A DNA stretch of 64,000 bases from Simplicispira suum (lineage in GTDB: Bacteria > Pseudomonadota > Gammaproteobacteria > Burkholderiales > Burkholderiaceae_C), in the NCBI RefSeq assembly GCF_003008595.1, contig NZ_CP027671.1:1-64000 (forward strand), in the 5' to 3' direction. The notes beneath the pieces were generated by a model that did not search any database, was not told where the DNA came from, and worked only from the letters and a program-made list of their open reading frames with translations. Positions within the stretch are counted from its first letter, which is position 1. The number at the start of each line of letters is the position of its first letter. Below, one piece after another: positions 26,259-35,105 of this stretch. The position numbers and the translations under genes were made by a program.

Positions 26259-26977
26259 AGGCGTAGGACGCAAGATCTCGGTGCAGCTCAAGGAAGCAGG
26301 CATCCAGAGTGTCCTGGATCTGGCACGCCTAGATCCGGCCAATGTGCGCAGGCGTTGGTCTGTCGTTCTGGAGCGCACGGTGCGTGAACTGCAGGGTATG
26401 CCTTGTATCGAGCTGGACGAGCAGCCTGCTCCCAAGAAAGAGATTGCTTGCAGCCGGTCGTTTGGGCGCCCGGTCAATGAGCTCCCGGATCTGGAGCAGG
26501 CCGTGACCACGTTTTCCTGCATGGCGGCGCAGAAGCTGCGCAAACAGCAAAGCCATACGGCCCATGTGCTGGTGTTCATTCACACCAGCCCTTACCGCCA
26601 AGGACCCACAGTACGCACGCACAGACCTACGAGCGACACGGGCACCCATTGTCAAAGCGGCATTGACCGGACTGCGCAGGATTTACCGCCCCGGCTACCA
26701 ATTCATCAAGGCCAGTGTCATGTTGCTGGACCTACACAGCGCACGCCTGCGACAGGGTGAGCTCGATCTGGAACCACTGGAAACTTCGGACGACTCCCGT
26801 GAACGGCGAATGGGGGTGCTTGATGAACTCAATCAGCGGTATGGCCGGGGAACGGTGCAGTTGGCCGGCGCTGGGCTGCAGGTAGCAGGTGTGCATGCAC
26901 GCGGGGCGATGCGGCAGGAGCGTAGGTCGCCGGCTTATACGACCTGCTGGGAGGACATGCTGGTGGTGGGGGCCTAA
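26256..26977 (+). pseudogene. umuC: umuC fragment (3' half of the disrupted gene)
   Basis: Starting at GVGRKISVQLKEAGIQSVLD and continuing LARLDPANVRRRWSVVLERT and RELQGMPCIELDEQPAPKKE, this is the little-finger half of UmuC. The end KASVMLLDL to RSPAYTTCWEDM is in another frame, so a frameshift lies near 26620-26650. It matches in orientation and order the fragment at 16066-16236. About 85 residues between them, including the catalytic SIDE region, are missing. Confidence 0.85.
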
Positions 26978-27022
26978 TCCAACGCTTCGGCCCGGAAATT
27001 CTGCCGAATACTGTCGTATAGG

Positions 27023-28098
27023 TGTCGCATCCCGGACGATTGCCTAGACTCTAAGCGCTACCCGTTATTCATGGCCAGGGCCGTTCTGCGGGAGTTGATA
27101 GAGTCGCTTCAACCCACCGGGAGCCTCAAGCCATGCTGATTACACTGCACAAGAACGCCCGCACCACCCCGCCATACGTGCCGAGATGGCCGCCAGTAGC
27201 GAGTCTGCTGCAGTGCTCGCCAAGCGCTTTAACGTCACCGAACAAACCGCCGCCAAGTGGAAGAAGCGCACGAGCGTTGCTGACCGCTCGCACACAGCAC
27301 ATCACCTTCAAACCCAGCTCACCAGTGCACAGGAGACGGTCGTGGTGCATCTGCGCCGCACCTTGCTGCTGCCGCTTGACGACTTGTTGGCAGTGACCAG
27401 GGAGTTCATTTGCCCCAGCGTCTCTCGCTCTGGGCTGGACCGGTGCCTGCGCCGCCATCGCGTGGGTAACTTGAATGCGCTCAAGCCCAAGACGCCGAGC
27501 GAGCCCCACAGGGCTTTCAGGCTCTACGAGCCGGGGTACCTGCACATTGACGTGAAGTACCTGCCCCAGATGCAGGATGAGATCAAACGTCGCTATCTGT
27601 TTGTCGCCATCGACCGGGCCACGCGGTGCGTGTTCGTGGTCATCAAGGACAACAAGACAGCTGTCAGTGCCCAAGCCTTCTTGCGGGCCTTGCACCAGGC
27701 GTGCCCTATCAAGATCCAAAAGCTGCTGACCGACAACGGCAAGGAGTTCACCGACCGCTTGTTTGCCAACCGCGAGAGCGCGCCCAGTGGCAACCATGAA
27801 TTTGACCAGCTGTGCCAGCAGTTCGGGATAGAGCACCGGTTGACTCGGCCCAGAACGCCCAAGACCAGCGGGATGGTGGAACATTTCAATGGACGCATTG
27901 CCGATGTACTCAAGACGGACCGGTTCACGGGCAGCGAGGACTCGCAGCAGACGCTGCTGCGCTACGTGGCGCTGTACAACCACCAATTGCCGCAGTCAGC
28001 CTTGAAGAGCAAGACACCGATGCAGGCCACGAAAGAGTGGCACCATTCGCATCCGCATTTGTTTAACAAGCGGCCTTATGATCGTGCGGGATGCGACA
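27023..28098 (+). mobile_element. IS481-family insertion sequence
   Basis: Terminal inverted repeats TGTCGCATCCCGGACGAT (27023-27040) and its complement with one mismatch (28081-28098) bound a 1076-bp element with one transposase gene. No clear target duplication was found at the flanks. It sits 45 bases after the umuC remnant and two bases before an IS630 copy. A decayed copy of its right end in opposite orientation lies at about 34364. Confidence 0.82.
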
Positions 28099-28103
28099 GC
28101 TAG
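27133..28103 (+). pseudogene. IS481-family transposase with N-terminal frameshift
   Basis: The first codons (MLITLHKNARTTP) are in one frame and the rest, from IRAEMAASSESAAVLAKRF, in another. One base seems to be missing near 27172. From the ATG at 27186 an uninterrupted 305-aa protein remains with helix-turn-helix and DDE core (HIDVKYLP, LTDNGKEF, GMVEHFNGR), so reinitiation could still give a nearly complete enzyme. Its stop codon TAG at 28101-28103 lies outside the inverted repeat, in the left end of the adjacent IS630. Confidence 0.75.
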
Positions 28104-29348
28104 TAGTTCGTTCCATCAATACAGTTACTAAATAGATGATAATCGCCATGCTTCTTCAACTCATGAAGGTGGTGATCATGGCGAGAAAATCTGAACGGCC
28201 GCCGTTGGTTCTGACCGCACAGCAACGGGCCAAACTGCAGGATCTGTCGGCGTCGCGGGTGGCGCCCGCGCGCGAAGTGGAACGTGCCAAGGTGATGTTG
28301 GGCTATGCCGATGGTGTATCGATCACGGAACTTCAGCGCCGGCTTGGGTTCAGCCGACCCATGATCTACCGGTGCGTGGACAAGGCGCTGGCCGCAGGTG
28401 TCCAGATGGGACTCAAGGATAAGTACCATCGGCCACACGAACCGGAGATCAGCGACGAAGCCAAGGCGTGGGTGGTCAGCATCGCATGTACCAAGCCCAA
28501 GGTTCATGGCCTGGCGGCCGAGTTGTGGTCGATCTCGGCGCTGGCGCGGTTTGTTGGCGAGCGAGCGCAGGCTGCTGGCTTCCCCCGCTTGGCCAATGCG
28601 GGCAAGAGCACCGTCTGGCGCATCCTGGACGACAACGACATCAAGCCGCACAAAATTCGCTACTACCTGGAAAAGCGCGACCCCGACTTTGATCGCAAGA
28701 TGCAGGAAGTCCTGATGGTTTATCGGGACGTTTCGCTCTACACCGAGGGCGCTGTTCACGATGCAAGGCCCAACCCCATCTACACCGTCAGCGTCGATGA
28801 GAAGCCCGGTGTTCAAGCTATCGGGCTGACCGCCCCCGATTTGCCGCCGGTACCGGGCAAGGCCGCCAGTGTCGGGCGTGACTATGAGTACGTTCGCCAC
28901 GGAACAGTGTCCATCCTGGCCGGTATCGACCTGCATTCGGGGCACATCTTTGCCAACATCGAGGATCGCCACCGCAGTATCGAATTCATTCGTTTGCTCA
29001 AACAACTCGATGCGCACTACCCCGAGGATGCGATCATCCGCGTGGTGCTGGATAACCACTCGGCCCATATCTCCAAGGAGACCATGGCCTACCTCAGCAG
29101 CCGCCCCGGGCGCTTTGAGTATGTTCATACGCCCAAGCATGGCTCTTGGCTCAACTTGATAGAGTGCGCCTTCTCCAAAATGGCGCGTACATTCCTGCGA
29201 CACATCAGGGTTACATCCAAAGACGATCTAAAGCAACGCATCCTCAAAGGCATCGCAGAGATCAATGCATCGCCGGTAGTGTTTCGTTGGAACAAATTCG
29301 ACCTCGGGGTGGCCTAATATGTATTCGTTTTAATGAAACGAACTACTA
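28101..29348 (+). mobile_element. IS630-family insertion sequence
   Basis: Ends TAGTAGTTCGTT at 28101-28112 and the complementary AACGAACTACTA at 29337-29348 extend to a 19-bp inverted repeat with two mismatches. The outermost TA on both sides fits the TA target duplication of IS630/Tc1-mariner elements. It is directly next to the IS481 copy and contains one intact transposase. Confidence 0.85.
28178..29317 (+). CDS. IS630-family transposase
   Basis: About 379 aa, DDE transposase. An N-terminal helix-turn-helix region (ITELQRRLGFSRPMIYRCVD) is followed by the catalytic core with SVDEKPGVQA (first Asp), VLDNHSAHISKE (second Asp) and HGSWLNLIECAFSKM (Glu). The reading frame is intact, so this copy may be active. 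The ATG at 28178 begins MARKSERPPL, the usual N-terminus; earlier in-frame ATGs exist at 28136 and 28163. Confidence 0.88.
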   Translation: MARKSERPPLVLTAQQRAKLQDLSASRVAPAREVERAKVMLGYADGVSITELQRRLGFSRPMIYRCVDKALAAGVQMGLKDKYHRPHEPEISDEAKAWVVSIACTKPKVHGLAAELWSISALARFVGERAQAAGFPRLANAGKSTVWRILDDNDIKPHKIRYYLEKRDPDFDRKMQEVLMVYRDVSLYTEGAVHDARPNPIYTVSVDEKPGVQAIGLTAPDLPPVPGKAASVGRDYEYVRHGTVSILAGIDLHSGHIFANIEDRHRSIEFIRLLKQLDAHYPEDAIIRVVLDNHSAHISKETMAYLSSRPGRFEYVHTPKHGSWLNLIECAFSKMARTFLRHIRVTSKDDLKQRILKGIAEINASPVVFRWNKFDLGVA

Positions 29349-29349
29349 G

Positions 29350-29398
29350 GGAGCAAAAATAAGGCAAAAGAGTGTCACAAAGTTCGAATTTTTGCTCC
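29350..29398. repeat. 11-bp inverted repeat beside the recombinase module
   Basis: GGAGCAAAAAT at 29350-29360 and ATTTTTGCTCC at 29388-29398 face each other across 27 bases, directly after the IS630 end and about 80 bases before the large recombinase gene. It could be a recombinase binding site, an element end, or a hairpin in the leader. No T-run follows. Confidence 0.5.
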
Positions 29399-29480
29399 GT
29401 CTTATAGCTACGACAGGGCAGAGAACGGAACAATTTTAAGAAAAATGAACGCGCTCTTCAAGTTGCACTGAGTGGCCGCT

Positions 29481-31703
29481 ATGAGCAATCGCACCGTCTT
29501 CCCTACCGCCGCTGCCGACATCGAGGAGCCAGTTGCCTCGCAAGCAAGTGCGCCCAAGCGCCGGCGCGGCCGTCCACTGGGAGCGCGCACGCGCGTGGTT
29601 CATACACGCATCACCGCCGACGAATTCGCTTTTCTCAGGGCGGTGGCCCAAGACGTAGATCTGACAGTTGCCTCGCGCCAGTATCTGCTCTGGCCAGGCC
29701 GCCAGCCAGAGCGTATCGCGCTGGAGGCGTACTGCGCCGAGTTGCTTCAACGGATCCAGCACGGTGCGATGGCATTGCCTGATCAAAGCATTGCCAAGTC
29801 CATGCTCCAGGAGCTTCGAAATCTGCGCTATGTCCAGAACGAAGGCCGTTTGCCCAAAGAAGCGATCGTCCCGTCCGTGGAGTTGCTCACGGGCGCCTCT
29901 GATTCATCCCCCTCGACTGAGCTAGCTGAAATCCCTCCCACCTTGGAGGAATTCGCTCTTCGGTTCGATGAGGACATGTTCGGCGAGGCCGAGCTGCTGG
30001 AGTTGTACCTGGCCGAGTATCCGCCCAATGCCATTGCACAGTCGGGTGCGATAGATCCTTCACGGAGCGATATCTTGCCTGCTCGCGATGGCATTGGGCT
30101 GCAGCGCTCCGACAGCTGCAGCGTGCGAACAGAGACGCTGCTTCATGTCATCGAGTGGCTCGATCGCAATTTGGGCGTGCGGCCCGAACGCGAGCACCTC
30201 ATCGGCCAGTGGATTCGCTTGAGCAAAGCCCAGCGCGAAGCGATGAATCGCGCCGGTGTGATCAGCCTGGGCAACTTGGCGGACTGGATATCTTTGCAGG
30301 GGCCAAAGTGGTTTGACCGCTTTCCGCGTTATGGCACAGCTCGTGCCCGTGCGCTGGAGCTTTGGCTCCTAAAGTGGGATCTCAAACCCGCCCAAGGACT
30401 GCGTGAGATTGGAAGCCAAGGCGCCATCGTCCCCGCGAGCCAGTCGAGGCTTGTGCCTATCAAGGCGCGGCCATGGCCAGACGATCTGCGTGGTGAAAAC
30501 GGCCGGTTCCGAGGTCAAGGGCCGAACTCCTTCGATGCGCATGATGACGTGGAGGCGGTCCAGAAGTGGTTCGATCTGATTCGAGAGAAGTCCAAGGCGA
30601 CCCAGATCGCCTACAGGCGCGCGATCGAGCGCCTGGTCTGGTGGGCGCTCCATGAGAAACGCGTACCGCTGTCTTCACTCAGCACGCCTGATTTGCTCGA
30701 ATTCAAGGCCTTTTTAAGGGACCCACCCGCTCACTGGGTGCAGCCTGAGCGCGGAAAGGGCGGCACAGGGGGGCAGGATTGGCGCCCACTCAAAGGACCG
30801 CTCAATGACAAGAGCATGAACCTGACCTTCGCTGCTGTGGGAGCGATGTTCAGTAGCTGGAAGGAGAAGAACTACATCACGAGCAACCCGGCCTTCGGGA
30901 TGGCTGGCCCCAAGCGGGAGGACATCACGCTCGATGTCATGCGCTCGTTCACGGACCATGATTTGGCGGTAATCGGCGAGACCTTTGCAAAGCTGGAGGA
31001 TTCCCCGGCCAAGAGGCGACTTGCCGCCATCCTGCGTCTGCTGGAGACAACCGGACTGCGGCGCGAGGAATTGGAGACTGCAACGTGGGCAGCCATGGAA
31101 CGTGCACGCATCGACGGCGCCACCTCAGAAGAGTGGTTGCTCGATGTGATGGGCAAGGGCAAGCGCAAACGCAAGGTGCCGATCACTGAGGCGGTGCGCG
31201 AGGCGCTGGAGATTCACCGCCAAGACCGTGTCCTTCTTGCGAAGACCAAACCCAAACTGCAGTTTGACGTTGCGTTCGAGGACATGCCCCTCATCGGAGT
31301 GATTGATGATCGGTGGCGGGCCCATATGGAAAAACAACACTACCAGCGGCTGGCATCGGGGAGCCCCGAAGTGACAGACAGCGCCCAGGATGCCGACCAG
31401 GATGGTGCAGACAAATTGCGAGCCAAGGGAGCCCTTTCTGGCTCCGGCATTTATGCCGTCTTGCGGGCATTCTTCAAGAAGTGCGCGGCCCAGGACGATG
31501 ACCCGAGCGGCCCATTTTTGAAGGCCTCAACGCATTGGCTTCGGCACACCTTTGCCCACCACGCGCTGGACGCGACGGACAAAGACGTTCCGGTCGTTCA
31601 GCAGCTTCTCGGACATTCGTCGATCAACACTACGCTCGTGTATGTGAAGGCTGATCCGAAAGCGCGAATTGATGCGGTGCGAAAAATCAAGATGTCGATC
31701 TGA
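29481..31703 (+). CDS. large tyrosine recombinase/phage integrase family protein
   Basis: About 740 aa, much longer than common integrases. An N-terminal basic tail (PKRRRGRPLGART) and a helical region lead to a middle domain (WLDRNLGVRPEREHLIGQW to PKWFDRFPRYGTARARALEL) like the extra domain (DUF3701 type) of Burkholderiales integrases. The SAM-like core-binding domain follows (KWFDLIREKSKATQIAYRRA), then the catalytic domain with TTGLRREEL, HWLRHTFAHH and GHSSINTTLVYV, giving Arg, His-x-x-Arg, His and Tyr. All catalytic residues are present. The ATG at 29481 was preferred to a GTG nine bases earlier. It heads a module with HU and HTH genes. Confidence 0.85.
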   Translation: MSNRTVFPTAAADIEEPVASQASAPKRRRGRPLGARTRVVHTRITADEFAFLRAVAQDVDLTVASRQYLLWPGRQPERIALEAYCAELLQRIQHGAMALPDQSIAKSMLQELRNLRYVQNEGRLPKEAIVPSVELLTGASDSSPSTELAEIPPTLEEFALRFDEDMFGEAELLELYLAEYPPNAIAQSGAIDPSRSDILPARDGIGLQRSDSCSVRTETLLHVIEWLDRNLGVRPEREHLIGQWIRLSKAQREAMNRAGVISLGNLADWISLQGPKWFDRFPRYGTARARALELWLLKWDLKPAQGLREIGSQGAIVPASQSRLVPIKARPWPDDLRGENGRFRGQGPNSFDAHDDVEAVQKWFDLIREKSKATQIAYRRAIERLVWWALHEKRVPLSSLSTPDLLEFKAFLRDPPAHWVQPERGKGGTGGQDWRPLKGPLNDKSMNLTFAAVGAMFSSWKEKNYITSNPAFGMAGPKREDITLDVMRSFTDHDLAVIGETFAKLEDSPAKRRLAAILRLLETTGLRREELETATWAAMERARIDGATSEEWLLDVMGKGKRKRKVPITEAVREALEIHRQDRVLLAKTKPKLQFDVAFEDMPLIGVIDDRWRAHMEKQHYQRLASGSPEVTDSAQDADQDGADKLRAKGALSGSGIYAVLRAFFKKCAAQDDDPSGPFLKASTHWLRHTFAHHALDATDKDVPVVQQLLGHSSINTTLVYVKADPKARIDAVRKIKMSI

Positions 31704-31748
31704 TCAGTCTGCGCTATAAACAGGCACTATTTACCGAGTCCCATTGCA

Positions 31749-32057
31749 ATGAACCGCTCTGAAATCATCGAAGTCCTGGCAGCGAAAAACAGCCTTACCA
31801 AAGTCGCCGCGAGCGCGGTTCTCGACACGCTCATCGAGACCATTCAAACAGCCGTAAAAAAAGGCGATGCCGTCCAGCTGGTGGGATTTGGCACCTTCAA
31901 GGCATCCAAGCGCGCTGCGCGCGTGGGCAAGAATCCTGCGACTGGCGCCACTCTGAAAATCCCGGCAACGACTGTGCCAAAGTTTGTTGCTGGCGCGAAG
32001 TTCAAGGCGGTGGTCGATCCCAAAGCCGCCAAGCGCAAGGCCCAGAAGAACGCATAG
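31749..32057 (+). CDS. HU-family DNA-binding protein
   Basis: A 102-aa histone-like protein. It opens MNRSEIIEVLAAKNSLTKVA, has the core VQLVGFGTFKASKRAARVGK and NPATGATLKIPATTVPKF (the beta-arm), and a short Lys-rich tail (KAAKRKAQKNA). It lies 45 bases after the large recombinase and may act as its DNA-bending accessory; that link is inferred from position. Confidence 0.9.
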   Translation: MNRSEIIEVLAAKNSLTKVAASAVLDTLIETIQTAVKKGDAVQLVGFGTFKASKRAARVGKNPATGATLKIPATTVPKFVAGAKFKAVVDPKAAKRKAQKNA

Positions 32058-32137
32058 GGATCGGGTGAGCGGATCCTGCGTCACCCTTACGCCGGCATCT
32101 CGCGCCTACAGGCGCGTGCAACACAGGACATCAGCAG

Positions 32138-32611
32138 ATGACAGCGTTCTCCGAAGCATTTAGATCGGAAGTGGTGCGCTTGGCACGCCGTGAAGTCAAA
32201 GCGGACCTGGCCTCTTTGCGCAAGTCCGGCGCAGCTCAGCGAGCCGAAATCTCCGCGCTGAGGAAGGACATCCGAGCCCTCCTCGTTCAAGTACGCTCCC
32301 TATCCAAAGGGGTCGAGCGTGCGATGCCAGAGCAGCCTGCGACAAAAACGCCACCGGCCGCACGGCGCGGGGGACGCCCCTTTGTCTTTCGTCATGAGGT
32401 TTTGCTGGCCAAGCGTGCGGCCTTGGGCATGACGCAGACAGAAATGGGCGTCCTTCTTACAGCGTCTCCGCTGTCGGTGTACCGCTGGGAAACAGGCAAG
32501 GCCAAGCCACGAGAAGCGCAGTTGAAGCGCATTCGCCAAGTCCTGAAGATGGGTGTGCGTGAGGCCAGGAAATGTGTCGCCGCTGGCCAGAACCCGAGCG
32601 CGCTCGCTTGA
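32138..32611 (+). CDS. HTH (XRE-like) regulator with N-terminal coiled coil
   Basis: A 157-aa protein. Residues 1-65 are a charged helix likely to form a coiled coil (ADLASLRKSGAAQRAEISAL). After an AT-hook-like RRGGRPF, the C-terminal part is a Cro/XRE helix-turn-helix (LAKRAALGMTQTEMGVLLTA, then SPLSVYRWETGKAKPR). It belongs to the recombinase-HU module and may control its expression. Confidence 0.85.
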   Translation: MTAFSEAFRSEVVRLARREVKADLASLRKSGAAQRAEISALRKDIRALLVQVRSLSKGVERAMPEQPATKTPPAARRGGRPFVFRHEVLLAKRAALGMTQTEMGVLLTASPLSVYRWETGKAKPREAQLKRIRQVLKMGVREARKCVAAGQNPSALA

Positions 32612-32624
32612 AGCGGCGCAGTCC

Positions 32625-33710
32625 TTAGGCCATGAGCCTAAGAGGTAGTTGCATCTGCACTGGAGCGTCGTCGCGCATATTGCGCAGCGTCAAACGGATC
32701 TCGGGGTTGAGATGCGTCCGCAGGTGGTGAAGCCCCTTGATGTTCTTGAGACCAGCGCGCATCGCTACTTCGGCGGCGGGAACGCCCTCCTCCAACCATC
32801 TCACCAACCGAGTATTGCGAACAACTTGCGGCCCCATGCGTACGGGCATGGCCGTCCCTGAAACTGCCGCCGCTTGCTTCATGATCGCCTTCACCAGAGC
32901 AAACAGGTTGTCCGCGCTCATCGTGGGATTCCTGGCGGTGCAAAAGAGGATGGCGTGGGTCTGGGCCTTGGGAAAGCTTGGGCGGATGTTCAACCAAGAA
33001 TCGAGGGCGTCAGCGACTTGCGTCGTCAGAACCAGACGCCTGCGCTGATTTGGGCCTGGGCCGTCGAGTTGCACGGTCGCGACTTTCCCAAAGCGCCGCG
33101 AGCTTGGATTGGCGATGCGCGTGACAGCCCCGATGGTCAAAAGGCGCGCTTCCTGCGGAGTAATCCCATACTGAAACAATAGCAGCAGCAATGCCTTGTT
33201 GCGCGCGAGCACAGGATCCGAGGCATCAAGTTCATTGACGATCTGGAGCGCGGAATGCCACAGAGGCTCCAGCATGATCGCTCCAAGTGGATCTTCTGAC
33301 GATGGAGTGTCCTCCCGTTCCACGTCAAGAACTGGATTTTCTACTACCCACCCACGTTCAGCCGCAAATGAATAAATGCGCTGCAATAACCGCCAGTAGC
33401 GTCGGCGCGTGATGTCGCTGACCCCTTCGGTTTCTTTTCTGGCCTCCAGCCCGGTGCGGAGAAACTGGACCACATCAACCGCAGTCACTTGGTGCCACTC
33501 AATGGGGGCAACCGAAACTCCGTCCTCCTTTTTCCGATTGAGCAGGTACGTCATCCAGGTGCTCCAGAAGTGACGATAGAACGGCTCGCTCTCGGCCGAG
33601 ATTGGATCTCTCGTCTTTGCAGCCGAGTGTGACAACCATTGCTCAAGTAACTCAAGAGCCGTGGGCCGCGGAGGTTCATTCGCTTTGACGATTACAGTTC
33701 CCATACCCAT
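32625..33710 (-). CDS. degenerate tyrosine-recombinase-like protein
   Basis: A 361-aa protein with the layout of an integrase: core-binding domain (FWSTWMTYLLNRKKEDGVS, then SDITRRRYWRLLQRIYSFAA) and a catalytic-like domain. The usual TGLRxxEL is YGITPQEARLL. The HxxR box reads QVVRNTRLVRWLEEG, and the region that should carry GH...Tyr reads GLKNIKGLHHLRTHL with no tyrosine. It converges on the HTH gene and ends 14 bases from it. Perhaps an accessory or inhibitory protein of the neighbouring recombinase, or an inactivated relative. Confidence 0.72.
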   Translation of the reverse strand: MGMGTVIVKANEPPRPTALELLEQWLSHSAAKTRDPISAESEPFYRHFWSTWMTYLLNRKKEDGVSVAPIEWHQVTAVDVVQFLRTGLEARKETEGVSDITRRRYWRLLQRIYSFAAERGWVVENPVLDVEREDTPSSEDPLGAIMLEPLWHSALQIVNELDASDPVLARNKALLLLLFQYGITPQEARLLTIGAVTRIANPSSRRFGKVATVQLDGPGPNQRRRLVLTTQVADALDSWLNIRPSFPKAQTHAILFCTARNPTMSADNLFALVKAIMKQAAAVSGTAMPVRMGPQVVRNTRLVRWLEEGVPAAEVAMRAGLKNIKGLHHLRTHLNPEIRLTLRNMRDDAPVQMQLPLRLMA

Positions 33711-34363
33711 ATCGAATTTCCCCGGTTTTCACCTTATGTGTTGGCATGATAATCGCACTCCGCTGTTTTGACAAACAAAATGCGATTGCGCAGCTAGGGA
33801 GGTCATGTAATACGAATATACCAAAATGGAGTGGGTTTTCGGAAGGCAGATTGCCTCGTGGCGCTTGCATCGTCCTAGATCAACCCATGCTTCAGGTTTG
33901 CGAGTGCACCCCAGAGCGCAAAACTTTCCTTCACTCTTCCCTCCCTGTACCTTTAGGCTGCGAGGGGCCGCCCTGAAACTCAGCAACCAGAATAGTGCCC
34001 AAATTTGCCGCCATACGGGCTTCTCACACCTACCCAACCGTCTGCCAACGACTATGGGCATACAGCTAAGGTCTCGCTGGATCGTGAACGGAGTTTCTTA
34101 AATTGGCTTCATCATCATCAATGAGTCCCCTCTTCTTCCCTTTTTCTGGAGGCTGCGGATTGGCGCCTGCTCCCATTTGGAGTGCGATCTTCACTCTAAT
34201 TTTAGAGGAAAGTCATACAACTTATTGACTAGCACATTCGCTTCGGAAACGCCTGCTTCATAAACATCTTGATAGAGATTCCAAACCGATAGCTCTAAAA
34301 ATATCACTAAAAGCGCCGCAGTAAATTCCATTGCTTTTCTTTGTTAGCTCACTAACATGTCTA
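33711..34363. other. intergenic stretch without recognisable genes
   Basis: The roughly 650 bases upstream of the degenerate recombinase contain only short overlapping frames without family resemblance or good ribosome sites. Base composition turns AT-richer between about 34200 and 34360. The first 80 bases probably hold the promoter of the recombinase-like gene. Confidence 0.5.
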
Positions 34364-34457
34364 TGTCTCGCATCCCGGACGATCATAAGGCCGCTTATTA
34401 AACAAATGCGGGTATGAGTGGTGCCACTCTTTCATGGCTTGTATGGGTCTCTGCGAA
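34364..34457 (-). mobile_element. remnant of an IS481 right end
   Basis: Beginning TGTCTCGCATCCCGGACGAT, this sequence follows the complement of the last roughly 90 bases of the IS481 element at 27023-28098, with scattered substitutions and a two-base insertion in the terminal repeat. The rest of the element is missing. Its outer end points toward the recombinase module, so IS481 right ends bracket 28099-34363 in inverted orientation. A short unassigned frame (NHNHNHDFAVTNNAVVVLPS) fills 34458-34642. Confidence 0.68.
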
Positions 34458-34691
34458 GTTAGGGGACAGCCTTTCTGCTTCAGCCTTGGGGTTGGCCACG
34501 CCAATCGCAATCACAATCACAATCACGATTTCGCCGTTACCAATAATGCGGTTGTGGTGCTTCCAAGCCGCAAAGTGCCTGTGTTCCAGTGCACGGCGCG
34601 AAATGTCAACGGGCTGCGTTACGAAGGCTGCATTGATAAATGGGCGGATTCAAAAGTGAAGTGCAACACCTGCCACCTGTAAGGTCTGCAG

Positions 34692-34945
34692 ATGCAAGCC
34701 ACCTCTTCGCACTGCCAGCAACTTCAGCCTGAAGATCGCGTCACCATTGCCAGCCTGAAGCAGCAAAACCACAGCGTACGAGCGATCGCCCGGCAACTGC
34801 GCCGCTCCCCGGCCACCATCAGCCGGGAACTACAGCGCAACGCCTGCCCGTCTGGCTATGGCAGCGCCGCCGCCCAGCGCCTGTGCCTGCAGCGCAAACG
34901 TATCGCCCACCCCGAGATCAAGCTTCACCCCGATTCGATCTTGTT
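34692..34945 (+). pseudogene. IS30-family transposase, 5' part
   Basis: N-terminal 85 codons: helix-turn-helix region SLKQQNHSVRAIARQLRRSP, then ATISRELQRNACPSGYG and a basic stretch, ending KLHPDSILF at the IS21 insertion point. The frame continues without change of sense at 55390 (LFGLVIHLLRLRWSPEQIA) once the insertion is removed. By itself this part lacks the DDE core. Confidence 0.85.
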
Positions 34946-35105
34946 CCCCGGCGGCCACCCAAAGTGCTTACATGCTCCGCCCAAGGAGAGCAAGTTTTTG
35001 CGTCGTGAGGGCTTGAAAGGTTTGCAGCCTTACATTCGGACTGTTTTTGCAGTGGGTACTGCTGCCCATGATGGCTATTCGCGGCTGGGGTTCCCATCTC
35101 CACTT

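Noticed and set aside
34458..34642. Short plus-strand frame with repeated Asn-His before the IS30 end
   Set aside because: Begins inside an IS481 remnant and runs into the IS30 terminal repeat. No family was recognised and no ribosome site fits.
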